From assembly GCA_963844405.1 (NCBI GenBank), contig CAWJNZ010000008.1, positions 186,001 to 250,000 on the forward strand: DNA of 64,000 nucleotides. Reading direction: 5' to 3'. Each line of letters opens with the position of its first letter. Position 1 is the stretch's first letter. Shown here piece after piece: positions 24,603-32,535 of the stretch. The DNA is from DASSUW01 sp963844405 (lineage in GTDB: Bacteria > Actinomycetota > Thermoleophilia > Solirubrobacterales > Solirubrobacteraceae). A program made the translations under genes and the position numbers. Below the pieces are notes generated by a model. It was not told where the DNA came from, made no database searches, and saw only the letters and a list, made by a program, of their open reading frames with translations.

Positions 24603-27600
24603 GGATGGGCGGGCACCCCATGCTGTCCTGGCTGATCGCGACCGCGCTGGCGCTCCTGCTGCTCCCCGCCGGCGCCCGTGCGTCTGACTGGCGCAGCGAC
24701 CTCGGCGCCACTGCAGCCGACGCGTCCCGGGCTTCCGCGGCGGAGCACAAGCGGCGGCTCGACGCGCCGCTGCGCCCGCACGCCGGCACTCCGCTCACGA
24801 GCGCGGTGCTCGACGCCGTGGCGGCCGACGCCGCCACGGGCTACGCCGACGGCGACCGGCCGCGCAGCGACGCTGCGGCGCGCCGGATGCTCGACCACGA
24901 CCACGACCTCGCCACCGGCGTGCAGGCGCTGCTGCTGCGCGGCGAGGACCGCGCGCCGCTCGTGGGCGCCGCCGCCGATCTCCTGCAGGCCGACCGGCGC
25001 ACCGCCGCCGCGATGCTGGCCGACGGGCGGCTGCTCGCGCGCACGGACGCGGACCGCCGCTCGCTCGAGCAGGGCGACGACGCCGCCGGGGCCGCGCTGC
25101 GCGCCTGGCGCGACGGCCAGCCGGTCTCCGCCGTGGCCCACTTCGGCACCGCCGCCGACCGGGCTTGGGACGTCCTCCAGCGCTACGGCGTCTCCTACGA
25201 CCCGGACGCCGACCGCGACGGCGACGGCGTGCCCGACGTCCTCGAGCTGCGCGCCGGGAGCGACCCGCGGCTGGCCGACACCGACGACGACGGCCTCGGC
25301 GACCGCTTCGAGATCGCCGACGGCCTGCCCTTCCACCGCCCGGACGACGCCGACACGGACGGCGACGGCGCGGGCGACGCCGCCGAGGACGTCGACGGCG
25401 ACGGCCTCGCCGCGCTGGGCGAGCAGGCCAGGCGCACGCTGCCGCTCGTGACCGACACGGACCGTGACGAGCTCGCGGACGGCGCCGAGGTCCACACGCA
25501 CGGCACCGATCCGCGCAAGCGCGACACCGACGGCGACGGGCTCGACGACGGCGCCGAGGTGCGCCTCGGCACCGACCCGCTGCGCGCCGACAGCGACGGC
25601 GACGGCATCCCGGACGGCGAGGACACGCTCACCGCGACGGTCGAGCGGAGCGGCGTGCGCGTCGAGCTCACGGGCACGGGTGACCTCACGAAGGACTTCA
25701 CGATCTCGCCACGACCGCTCGACGGCCTGCTCAACGGGGCGCCCGGCCAGGTCGGCGCGCCGGTCGAGCTCGACCTCCCCGACAGCGCGCGCGCGGGCTT
25801 CGACTCGGCCGAGGTCACCTTCGAGTACGACCCGTCGAACGCGGGCGGGAACGAGTCCGACCTGCGGCTGTTCACGTTCGACGAGGAGCACGGGCTGTGG
25901 GTCCCGTCGTCGGCGCAGCAGTCCGTCGACGCGGACGCGAACACGGTCACCGCGACCGTCGACCACTTCTCGATCTACGCGGTCTTCAACATCCGCAACT
26001 GGCGGGAGACGTGGACGGCGCTGGGCGGCTCGTGCGACCCGCGCGGCGGCACCGGCGACACCGTGTACCTCGACGTGGCGTTCGTGCTCGACTCGTCGGG
26101 CTCGATGAGCTGGAACGACCCGCAGGGCTTCCGGCGCGCCGCGGCCAAGAACTTCGTCGACGCGATGCTCGACCAGGACCAGGGCACGGTCGTCGACTTC
26201 GACGACGGGGCGCGGCTGCTCCAGAGCCTGACCAGCAGCAAGCCGGCGCTGAAGGCCGCGATCGACCGGATCGACAGCATCGGCGGCACCAACATCGGCG
26301 CCGGCGTCCGCCTCGGGCTTCAGGAGCTCGCGCGCACGCCCGACCCCGACCGCGCGCAGATCATGATCCTGCTGACCGACGGCGTCGGCTCCTACGACCC
26401 GCTGCTGACGGTCCAGGCCGGGAACGCCGGCGTGACCGTCTACACGATCGGCCTCGGCACGGACATCGACGAGCCGCTGCTGCGTTCGATCGCCCAGCAG
26501 ACCGGAGGCTCCTACCAGCAGGTCGACGACGCGTCCGACCTGCCCGAGGTCTTCCGCGAGATCGAGGAGGACCAGGGCGACGACGGCACCGACACCGACG
26601 GCGATGGGCTGACCGACTGCGAGGAGGAGCGCCCGATGGTCGACGCCGCGGGCTACCTCGAGTTCACGTCGGACCCGCGGCTCTACGACACCGACGGCGA
26701 CGGGCTGTCCGACGGGCAGGAGATCGGCGAGGGATTCTCCTTCGAGGACCTGCCGACGATCTTCGGCTTCGACCTCTCGCAGCTCGGCGACGGCAAGGTG
26801 TACTTCGTCTTCTCCGACCCGCGCATGCCCGACACCGACGGCGACGGGCTCACCGACGCCGAGGAGGCCGACTTCGGCTCCCGCGCGCGCTCGAACGAGA
26901 CCGACGGCGACGGCCTGAGCGACCTCGACGAGATGGAGCTCGGGACCGATCCCACGAACACGAACACCGACGGCGACAAGCGCGACGACGGCTTCGAGCA
27001 CTTCAGCCGCGATGGCGGCTTCGACCCGCTCGTGCCGACGGAGGAGATGAGCGCGTTGGATTACGCCGGGCACTTCGTGCTCGGCGCGACCTGCGGCGAG
27101 CTGCTCGGCGGCCTCTGCGAGAAGGACTCGCTGGCCTGGCTGTCGGGCAACATCGCGGGCGGCTTCTTCGTCATCACCGACATCCGCGACGCCATCGGGA
27201 ACCTGTTCCGTGGCGACTTCGTCGGCGCCGGCATCAACGTTCTCAGCGTCGTCCCGATCGCCGGCGACGCCGGCTCGGCCGTCGCCAAGACAGTCAAGTT
27301 CACCGGGCGCGTCTCCGAGAAGGCCGGCGAGACGCTGCGGATGTTCATGAAGATCGACGACATGCCGCAGTGGGCCAAGGTCCAGCTGCTCGACGACGCG
27401 ATCGACGGCGGGCTGGGCCGGCTCCGCACCAGCGGCCTGGCCGACGACGACGCGATCAAGCTCGCGGCCAAGGGCGTCGACATCCGGCTGCTGGACGACG
27501 CGGTGGGAGCCGCATGGCGCACGACCAGCGGCAACGGCTACATCGGGTGGCGCGCGGCGGAGACCTCGCTCCAGACGGCGACGGGCGGCGTGAAGCGCGG

Positions 27601-27886
27601 CTTCCCGCCGATCCCGTCGCAGGGCGGCACGCGCGGCTTCCGCTACGTCGACTCCTACAACGAGGCGACCGGCGTGGCGGCCGAGGCGAAGACGGGCTTC
27701 ACGCGGCTGTCGGCGTTCGTGCAGCGGCAGATCGACAAGGACGTCGTCCTGCTCGCCCAGGGCCGGGTCAGCCGGCTCGAGTGGCACTTCTATCCGAGCT
27801 CGGCGTCCGAGACGCTCGGCCCGTCGCGCGAGCTGCTCGACGAGCTCACCGCCAAGGGGATCGACTACGTAATCCATCTACCCTGA
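24590..27886 (+). CDS. Secreted TSP3-vWA protein with C-terminal nuclease-like domain (candidate polymorphic toxin)
   Basis: A 1098-residue exported protein. Signal peptide ends about residue 31 (…LLLLPAGARA). Residues 203-345 hold thrombospondin type-3 calcium repeats (DTDGDGLDDGAE type). Residues 495-665 are a von Willebrand A domain with a complete metal-ion site: DSSGS (501-505), GGTNIG and LLTDG. Residues 667-805 are a second type-3 repeat block. Residues 821-905 are hydrophobic and glycine-rich (FRGDFVGAGINVLSVVPIAG), as in pre-toxin segments of polymorphic toxins. The last 100 residues contain D1021 and E1032-A-K1034 (YVDSYNEATG…AEAKTG) and a KD/WHF tail, a PD-(D/E)XK-like arrangement. 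Two small genes follow at once and could be immunity genes. The toxin role is inference; no export system is seen. ATG 24620 is an alternative start. Confidence 0.72.
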   Translation: MSETRMGGHPMLSWLIATALALLLLPAGARASDWRSDLGATAADASRASAAEHKRRLDAPLRPHAGTPLTSAVLDAVAADAATGYADGDRPRSDAAARRMLDHDHDLATGVQALLLRGEDRAPLVGAAADLLQADRRTAAAMLADGRLLARTDADRRSLEQGDDAAGAALRAWRDGQPVSAVAHFGTAADRAWDVLQRYGVSYDPDADRDGDGVPDVLELRAGSDPRLADTDDDGLGDRFEIADGLPFHRPDDADTDGDGAGDAAEDVDGDGLAALGEQARRTLPLVTDTDRDELADGAEVHTHGTDPRKRDTDGDGLDDGAEVRLGTDPLRADSDGDGIPDGEDTLTATVERSGVRVELTGTGDLTKDFTISPRPLDGLLNGAPGQVGAPVELDLPDSARAGFDSAEVTFEYDPSNAGGNESDLRLFTFDEEHGLWVPSSAQQSVDADANTVTATVDHFSIYAVFNIRNWRETWTALGGSCDPRGGTGDTVYLDVAFVLDSSGSMSWNDPQGFRRAAAKNFVDAMLDQDQGTVVDFDDGARLLQSLTSSKPALKAAIDRIDSIGGTNIGAGVRLGLQELARTPDPDRAQIMILLTDGVGSYDPLLTVQAGNAGVTVYTIGLGTDIDEPLLRSIAQQTGGSYQQVDDASDLPEVFREIEEDQGDDGTDTDGDGLTDCEEERPMVDAAGYLEFTSDPRLYDTDGDGLSDGQEIGEGFSFEDLPTIFGFDLSQLGDGKVYFVFSDPRMPDTDGDGLTDAEEADFGSRARSNETDGDGLSDLDEMELGTDPTNTNTDGDKRDDGFEHFSRDGGFDPLVPTEEMSALDYAGHFVLGATCGELLGGLCEKDSLAWLSGNIAGGFFVITDIRDAIGNLFRGDFVGAGINVLSVVPIAGDAGSAVAKTVKFTGRVSEKAGETLRMFMKIDDMPQWAKVQLLDDAIDGGLGRLRTSGLADDDAIKLAAKGVDIRLLDDAVGAAWRTTSGNGYIGWRAAETSLQTATGGVKRGFPPIPSQGGTRGFRYVDSYNEATGVAAEAKTGFTRLSAFVQRQIDKDVVLLAQGRVSRLEWHFYPSSASETLGPSRELLDELTAKGIDYVIHLP

Positions 27887-27891
27887 CGGCC

Positions 27892-28413
27892 ATGCCGCCC
27901 AAGGACTTCTTCAGCCTCGGCGACGCCGAGGCTGAAGCCTTCTTCGAGGCGTACGTCGCGCGCGCGGAGCCCCGGCTGGACGAGTTCCGGGCCGAGGTCT
28001 CCGCTTCGGGCGGCCCGGAGCTCGACGGGTCGCCGGAGAGCCTCGTGCCGCTGTGGGGCTGGTTCGTCGCGCGCCCCCACGCCGCGGACGGCGAGCTGCC
28101 GCCGTGGTACGAGCCGGATCCGCCGGACGTCGCCGCCGAGCGCCTGCCGGCGGGTGCGCTGCGCGACGTGGACGGGATCGCGCTCTACCTCGCGCTCGCG
28201 TTCCGGCGGGCGCTCGGCGGCCTCGACTGGGGGATCGGGCACGAGCCCCCGCGGCGCCGGTACGTGTCGCAGAACCGGCCGGTGCTGAAGGCCGGCGGCT
28301 ACGACATCGACGTGCTGCAGGTCGCCTACAACCTGGCGATGCGCACGCTCGTCGGCCGCGACACCGACGACGAGGCGCTGCTGCGGGCGTTCCGCGCCTG
28401 GACTGGCGCGTGA
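27892..28413 (+). CDS. Hypothetical protein, candidate immunity protein 1
   Basis: A 173-residue soluble protein starting 5 nt after the large vWA/nuclease-like gene. It is acidic at the N-terminus (DFFSLGDAEAEAFFEAYV) and has the motifs ESLVPLWGWFVARPH, LPPWYEPDPP and YVSQNRPVLKAGG. There is no signal peptide or membrane span, so it should stay in the cytoplasm, as immunity proteins against nuclease toxins do. I do not recognise a named family. Its stop overlaps the next gene's GTG (GTGA), giving a tight three-gene unit. The immunity role rests on position and size only. Confidence 0.6.
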   Translation: MPPKDFFSLGDAEAEAFFEAYVARAEPRLDEFRAEVSASGGPELDGSPESLVPLWGWFVARPHAADGELPPWYEPDPPDVAAERLPAGALRDVDGIALYLALAFRRALGGLDWGIGHEPPRRRYVSQNRPVLKAGGYDIDVLQVAYNLAMRTLVGRDTDDEALLRAFRAWTGA

Positions 28414-28736
28414 GCTACGACCTCCGCGTCCTGGCCGACGGCGAGCTCGACCTCGACCGGGCACGTGCCGTGCTGGCGGGCGCCGAGGCGGCCGGCGACG
28501 AGCTGTACTGGGACCGCGAGGCGCTGACGGCGACGTTCCTCCTGACGCCGGCGGAGATCGGGGTCGGCGTCAGCGGCAACGACGCGCCGCGGGCCGACCG
28601 TGCGCGCGACTTCGAGGCGCTGCTGGCCGTCGTGCTCGAGCTGGCCGCGCAGACCGGCGCGCGCGTCGAGGATCCGCAGCTCGGCCGCGAGCTCGGCCAC
28701 GGCGACGTGCCGGACGCCGTGGCGCTGTTCGCGTGA
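28410..28736 (+). CDS. Hypothetical protein, candidate immunity protein 2
   Basis: A 108-residue acidic protein (MSYDLRVLADGELDLDRARAVL type opening, alternating strand and helix, many D/E) with no export signal. The GTG start lies within the stop of the preceding gene, so the two are translationally coupled. The segment DRARDFEALLAVVLELAAQTGARVEDPQ suggests one long helix packed on a sheet, as in small actinobacterial proteins of unknown function. It could be a second immunity protein, a partner of the first, or unrelated. Confidence 0.55.
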   Translation: MSYDLRVLADGELDLDRARAVLAGAEAAGDELYWDREALTATFLLTPAEIGVGVSGNDAPRADRARDFEALLAVVLELAAQTGARVEDPQLGRELGHGDVPDAVALFA

Positions 28737-28784
28737 GTCAGCGCTAGCGTTGTGGGCCTCGAACACATGAAGCGAGGTCCCGGA

Positions 28785-30113
28785 ATGAGCGTTGAGACGT
28801 CAGAGGAGCTGTGGGGCGGGGAGACCCGCAAGGCGGTCGCGAACTTCCCCGTGTCCGGCGAGCGGGTGCCGGTCGCCGTCGTGCGCTGGCTGGGGCGGAT
28901 CAAGGGCGCGGCGGCGCGCGCGAACGCCGAGCTCGGGCTACTCGACGGCGAGCTCGCGCAGCGGATCGCGGCGGGGGCCGACGAGATCGCCCAGGGCCGC
29001 CACGACGACCAGTTCCCGATCGACGTCTTCCAGACCGGCTCCGGCACGTCGTCGAACATGAACGCCAACGAGGTGATCGCCACGCTGGCCGGCGAGGGCG
29101 CGCATCCCAACGACCACGTCAACATGGGCCAGTCGTCGAACGACGTGTTCCCGAGCGCCGTCCACCTCGCCGCGCTCGACGAGGCGACAAACCGGCTGCT
29201 GCCGGCGCTCGAGCGGCTCGAGAAGGCGTTCGCCGGCAAGGCGGAGGCGTTCAAGGACATCGTCAAGTCCGGCCGCACGCACCTGATGGACGCCGTGCCG
29301 GTCACGCTCGGCCAGGAGTTCGCGGGCTACGCGGCGCAGATCCGGCTCGGCCGCCAGCGCGTCGGGAACGCACTCCCGCACGTGGCGCAGATCCCGCTCG
29401 GCGGCACCGCCACCGGCACCGGGCTCAACACCCACCGGGACTTCGCGGCCAAGGTGCGCGAGACGCTCTCGGGTGAGACCGGCCTGGAGATCCGCGCGCC
29501 CGAGGACCCGTTCGAGGCGCAGGGCAACCGCGACGCGCTCGTCGAGCTGTCGGGCGCGCTGAAGGTGATCGCCGTCTCGCTCACCAAGATCGCCAACGAC
29601 CTCGCGCTGATGGGCTCCGGGCCGCGCGCCGGGATCGGCGAGATCTTCCTGCCCGAGCTCCAGAAGGGCTCGTCGATCATGCCCGGCAAGGTCAACCCGG
29701 TCCTCCCCGAGGTCGTGCTCCAGGTCAGCGCGCAGGTGATCGGCAACGACACCGCCATCACGGTCGGCGGCCTGCAGGGCCAGTTCGAGCTCAACGTGCG
29801 GATCCCGCTGATGGCGCGCAACCTGCTGCAGTCGATCCACCTGCTGACGACGACGAGCGAGCTGTTCGCGGAGAAGTGCGTCGAGGGGATCGAGGCGAAC
29901 CTCGCCGGCTGCGAGGCGTCGGCCGAGGGCACGCTGGCCGTCGCCACCGCGCTCAACCCGTACATCGGCTACGACAAGGCGGCCGACATCGTCAAGGACG
30001 CCGCCGCCAGCGGCCGCACGCTGCGCGAGGTCGCGCGCGAGCACGGGGTCGACGAGGCGACGCTCGACGAGGCGCTCGACCTGCGCAAGATCGCCGCGGG
30101 GTCGCAGGCATAG
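28785..30113 (+). CDS. fumC: Class II fumarate hydratase
   Basis: Catalyses fumarate to L-malate in the citric-acid cycle; iron-independent, homotetrameric. The 442-residue protein has the superfamily signature GSSIMPGKVNP (about residues 296-306), the substrate-site segments TGSGTSSNMNANE and GQSSNDVFPSA, and the SGRTHLMDA loop with the catalytic histidine. The ATG at 28785 is chosen because GAGGT lies at 28773-28777; ATG 28767 is in frame but lacks one. The frame is clean throughout. Confidence 0.96.
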   Translation: MSVETSEELWGGETRKAVANFPVSGERVPVAVVRWLGRIKGAAARANAELGLLDGELAQRIAAGADEIAQGRHDDQFPIDVFQTGSGTSSNMNANEVIATLAGEGAHPNDHVNMGQSSNDVFPSAVHLAALDEATNRLLPALERLEKAFAGKAEAFKDIVKSGRTHLMDAVPVTLGQEFAGYAAQIRLGRQRVGNALPHVAQIPLGGTATGTGLNTHRDFAAKVRETLSGETGLEIRAPEDPFEAQGNRDALVELSGALKVIAVSLTKIANDLALMGSGPRAGIGEIFLPELQKGSSIMPGKVNPVLPEVVLQVSAQVIGNDTAITVGGLQGQFELNVRIPLMARNLLQSIHLLTTTSELFAEKCVEGIEANLAGCEASAEGTLAVATALNPYIGYDKAADIVKDAAASGRTLREVAREHGVDEATLDEALDLRKIAAGSQA

Positions 30114-30139
30114 CCGCACTGCTCCACCGGCGGCCGGCC

Positions 30140-31012
30140 GTGGCCGCCGTGGCCGGTGCGCTCACGATCGCCTTCTCGGCGATCCTCGTCGCGCTCGCCG
30201 ACGTCGAGCCGGCGACGGCGGCGGTCTTCCGCTGCTTCTACGCGCTGCCCGTGCTGGGGCTGCTCGCCTGGCTGGAGGACCGCCGGTACGGGCCGCGCGA
30301 GTCGCGCCGGCTCGCGATCCCGGCCGGCTTCTTCTTCGCCGCCGACCTCGTCTTCTGGCACTACGCGATCGCCGACGTCGGCGCGGGCCTGTCCACGGTG
30401 CTCGGCAACCTCCAGGTGGTCGTCGTGCCCTTCGTCGCGTGGCTGGTCCTGGGCGAGCGGCCGCACGCGCGGCTGCTCGCCGCGCTGCCGCTCGTGTGCA
30501 GCGGCATCGTCCTCATCTCGGGCGTGCTCGAGACCGGCGCCTACGGCGACGACCCGACGCGCGGCGTCCTGTTCGGCATCCTCACCGGCCTCGCCTACGC
30601 GGGCTTCCTGCTCGTCCTGCGCCAGGGCAGCGCCGACCTGCGCCGTCCGGCCGGCCCGCTGTTCGACACGACGGCGGTCGCCACGGGGTTCGCAGTGCTC
30701 GCGGGCTTCGCGATCGGCGACATCGACCTCGTGCCGTCCTGGCCCGCCCACGGCTGGCTCCTCCTGCTCGCGCTCAGCTCGCAGGTGCTCGGCTGGCTGC
30801 TGATCACCGTCTCGCTGCCGCGCCTTCCGGCCGCGCTGACCTCGGTGACGCTCACGATCCAGCCGGTCGCCTCGGTGCTGCTCGGCGTCGTGCTCCTGGG
30901 CGAGGACCCGAGCGCGCTGCAGCTAGCGGGCGTCGCCTGCATCCTCGCGGGGCTGGTGTCGGTCGCGCTGCGGCGCGACCCGTCACGCCGGCCGCTGGCC
31001 GAGCCCGTCTAG
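30140..31012 (+). CDS. EamA (DMT-superfamily) metabolite transporter
   Basis: Ten predicted membrane spans in about 290 residues with two EamA repeats: LTIAFSAILVALADVEPATAAVFR…GAGLSTVLGNLQVVVVPFVAWLVLGERP and its counterpart ending IQPVASVLLGVVLLGEDPSALQLAG. Members export amino acids or other small metabolites; substrate unknown. The open frame runs back into fumC; GTG 30140 or 30149 are the first sensible starts (…RRPAVAAVAGAL). The 3' end overlaps the convergent adk gene by 30 nt. Confidence 0.82.
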   Translation: MAAVAGALTIAFSAILVALADVEPATAAVFRCFYALPVLGLLAWLEDRRYGPRESRRLAIPAGFFFAADLVFWHYAIADVGAGLSTVLGNLQVVVVPFVAWLVLGERPHARLLAALPLVCSGIVLISGVLETGAYGDDPTRGVLFGILTGLAYAGFLLVLRQGSADLRRPAGPLFDTTAVATGFAVLAGFAIGDIDLVPSWPAHGWLLLLALSSQVLGWLLITVSLPRLPAALTSVTLTIQPVASVLLGVVLLGEDPSALQLAGVACILAGLVSVALRRDPSRRPLAEPV

Positions 31013-31528
31013 CAGCGCCGCGTGGACCGCGTCGGGCTCGCCGGCGCCGTCGACGCGCCGGAGGATGCCGCGGGCTTCGTAGTAGTCGATCAGCGGCTCC
31101 GTCTCGCGGTGGTAGACGCGCAGCCGCTCGCGCACCGTCTCGGGGTCGTCGTCGGCGCGGCCCTCGCCGCGGCCGGCGATGCGCCGGACGACGACGTCGT
31201 CGGGCACGTCGATCAGGACCGCCGCGTCGAGGTCGCGCCCGAGCGCCTCGGCCTGGGCGACGGTGCGCGGGAAGCCGTCGAGCACGACGGGCCGGTCGCC
31301 GAGCACGGCGAGCGCCGCCTCCAGCGCGGCCACGACCACATCGTCGGGCACGAGCTCGCCGCGGTCCATGTACTGCGCGGCGCGGCGGCCGAGCTCCGTG
31401 TCCAGCTCGCGCGCCGCGCGCAGGAGGTCGCCGGTGGCGAGCGGCGCGAAGCCGAATTCACTCAGGCGCGCCGCCTGTGTGCCCTTGCCGCAGCCGGGCG
31501 GGCCGAGGAGGACGATCGTCCGTTCCAT
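30983..31528 (-). CDS. adk: Adenylate kinase, short-LID type
   Basis: Interconverts ATP + AMP and 2 ADP. A 181-residue protein with P-loop GPPGCGKGTQAARL (about 9-17), AMP-site segments LATGDLLRA and VLDGFPRTVAQA, and DVPDDVVVRRIAGRGEGRADDDPE in place of a full LID domain. The length equals the short mycobacterial form. Adk usually sits in the ribosomal-protein/secY cluster; here it stands alone, so a second copy may exist elsewhere. ATG 31528 is preferred; ATGs at 31540 and 31537 are in frame. Confidence 0.88.
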   Translation of the reverse strand: MERTIVLLGPPGCGKGTQAARLSEFGFAPLATGDLLRAARELDTELGRRAAQYMDRGELVPDDVVVAALEAALAVLGDRPVVLDGFPRTVAQAEALGRDLDAAVLIDVPDDVVVRRIAGRGEGRADDDPETVRERLRVYHRETEPLIDYYEARGILRRVDGAGEPDAVHAALLDGLGQRPA

Positions 31529-31593
31529 CCTGCGCATCATGGCGATCCGGCTATCGTCGTGTGGAGCGAAATCCGAACTGTTGGGAGGCAGTT

Positions 31594-32535
31594 ATGGACT
31601 ATGCGCTCAATCGGCGCCGCTTCCTCGGCGCCGCGATCGGGACCGGAGCGACGATGGCAGGGGCCGGGTCGCTCGCAGTCACGGGATCCGCGCAGGCCGC
31701 GGGCGGCAGCGTGCCGCGCAACCGGCGGGGGATCCAGCTCTACACGATGCGCCGCGTCATGGACAACTCGCAGGCGGACGCGCGCAGGGTGCTGCGCTGG
31801 CTCGGCGCCGCGGGCTACACCGAGGTCGAGCCCTACTGGCGCTTCGAGTGGACGCCGCAGCAGTTCAGGCGCGAGCTCGACGCGGCCGGCTTGAAGGTGT
31901 TCGCCAGCCATGACGGGCTCGACGTCGACACGGTCGGCAACGGCTGGAAGGCCGGCTACCGGCAGAACCTCGAGTACGCCGCCGCGCTCGGCCAGAGGTA
32001 CACCGGCCTGGCCTGGTACCCGGAGCCGTACACCGAGGAGCGCTTCAAGTTCATCGCCCAGCGCATGAACGAGGCGGGGGCGATGGCGCAGGAGTACGGC
32101 CTGCAGTTCTTCTACCACAACCACGACTTCGAGTTCCGCTTCCGCCGGGCCGACGGCTCGCCGCTCTACGACATCTACTTCGAGCAGACGGACCGCGAGC
32201 TGGTGATGCTCGAGCTCGACATCCTCTGGATCGTCGTCGGCGGCGAGAGCCCGATGCGGTACCTGAGCCGCGACCCCGCGCGCTTCATGGGCTACCACGT
32301 CAAGGACCACGTCTGGGGCACCCGCCGCAACGCCGACGGCACGGCGGGGAACCCCGTCGAGGACCTGGGGCCCGGCATGCTCGACTTCCCCGACGTGTTC
32401 CGCGCCGGCGCGAAGGGCGACAAGCACTTCTTCGTCGAGCACGACGAGCCCCAGCTCAGCCACCCCGGCGACGAGGAGGCCGAGTTCAAGACCGCGAAGG
32501 CCGGTATCGACTACCTGAGCACCGTCAGTTGGTGA
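31594..32535 (+). CDS. Tat-exported sugar-phosphate isomerase/epimerase-like TIM barrel
   Basis: A 313-residue xylose-isomerase-like barrel. The N-terminus has a twin-arginine signal (NRRRFLGAAIGTGATMAGAGSL, cleavage after SAQA), so a folded, probably metal-loaded protein is exported. Barrel motifs are GIQLYTMR, GYTEVEPYW, FYHNHDFEF (metal-site histidine), LELDILW, GYHVKDH and FFVEHDE. GGGAGG-type ribosome site at 31583-31588. Such exported isomerases commonly accompany ThuA and sorbosone-dehydrogenase proteins, and the convergent neighbour is one. Sugar specificity unknown. Confidence 0.85.
   Translation: MDYALNRRRFLGAAIGTGATMAGAGSLAVTGSAQAAGGSVPRNRRGIQLYTMRRVMDNSQADARRVLRWLGAAGYTEVEPYWRFEWTPQQFRRELDAAGLKVFASHDGLDVDTVGNGWKAGYRQNLEYAAALGQRYTGLAWYPEPYTEERFKFIAQRMNEAGAMAQEYGLQFFYHNHDFEFRFRRADGSPLYDIYFEQTDRELVMLELDILWIVVGGESPMRYLSRDPARFMGYHVKDHVWGTRRNADGTAGNPVEDLGPGMLDFPDVFRAGAKGDKHFFVEHDEPQLSHPGDEEAEFKTAKAGIDYLSTVSW

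Noticed and set aside
25198..27000. CRISPR-like or tandem DNA repeat, because GACGGCGACGG recurs many times
   Set aside because: These are codons for calcium-binding DxDGDG repeats in one continuous reading frame; spacing is irregular and there are no cas genes.
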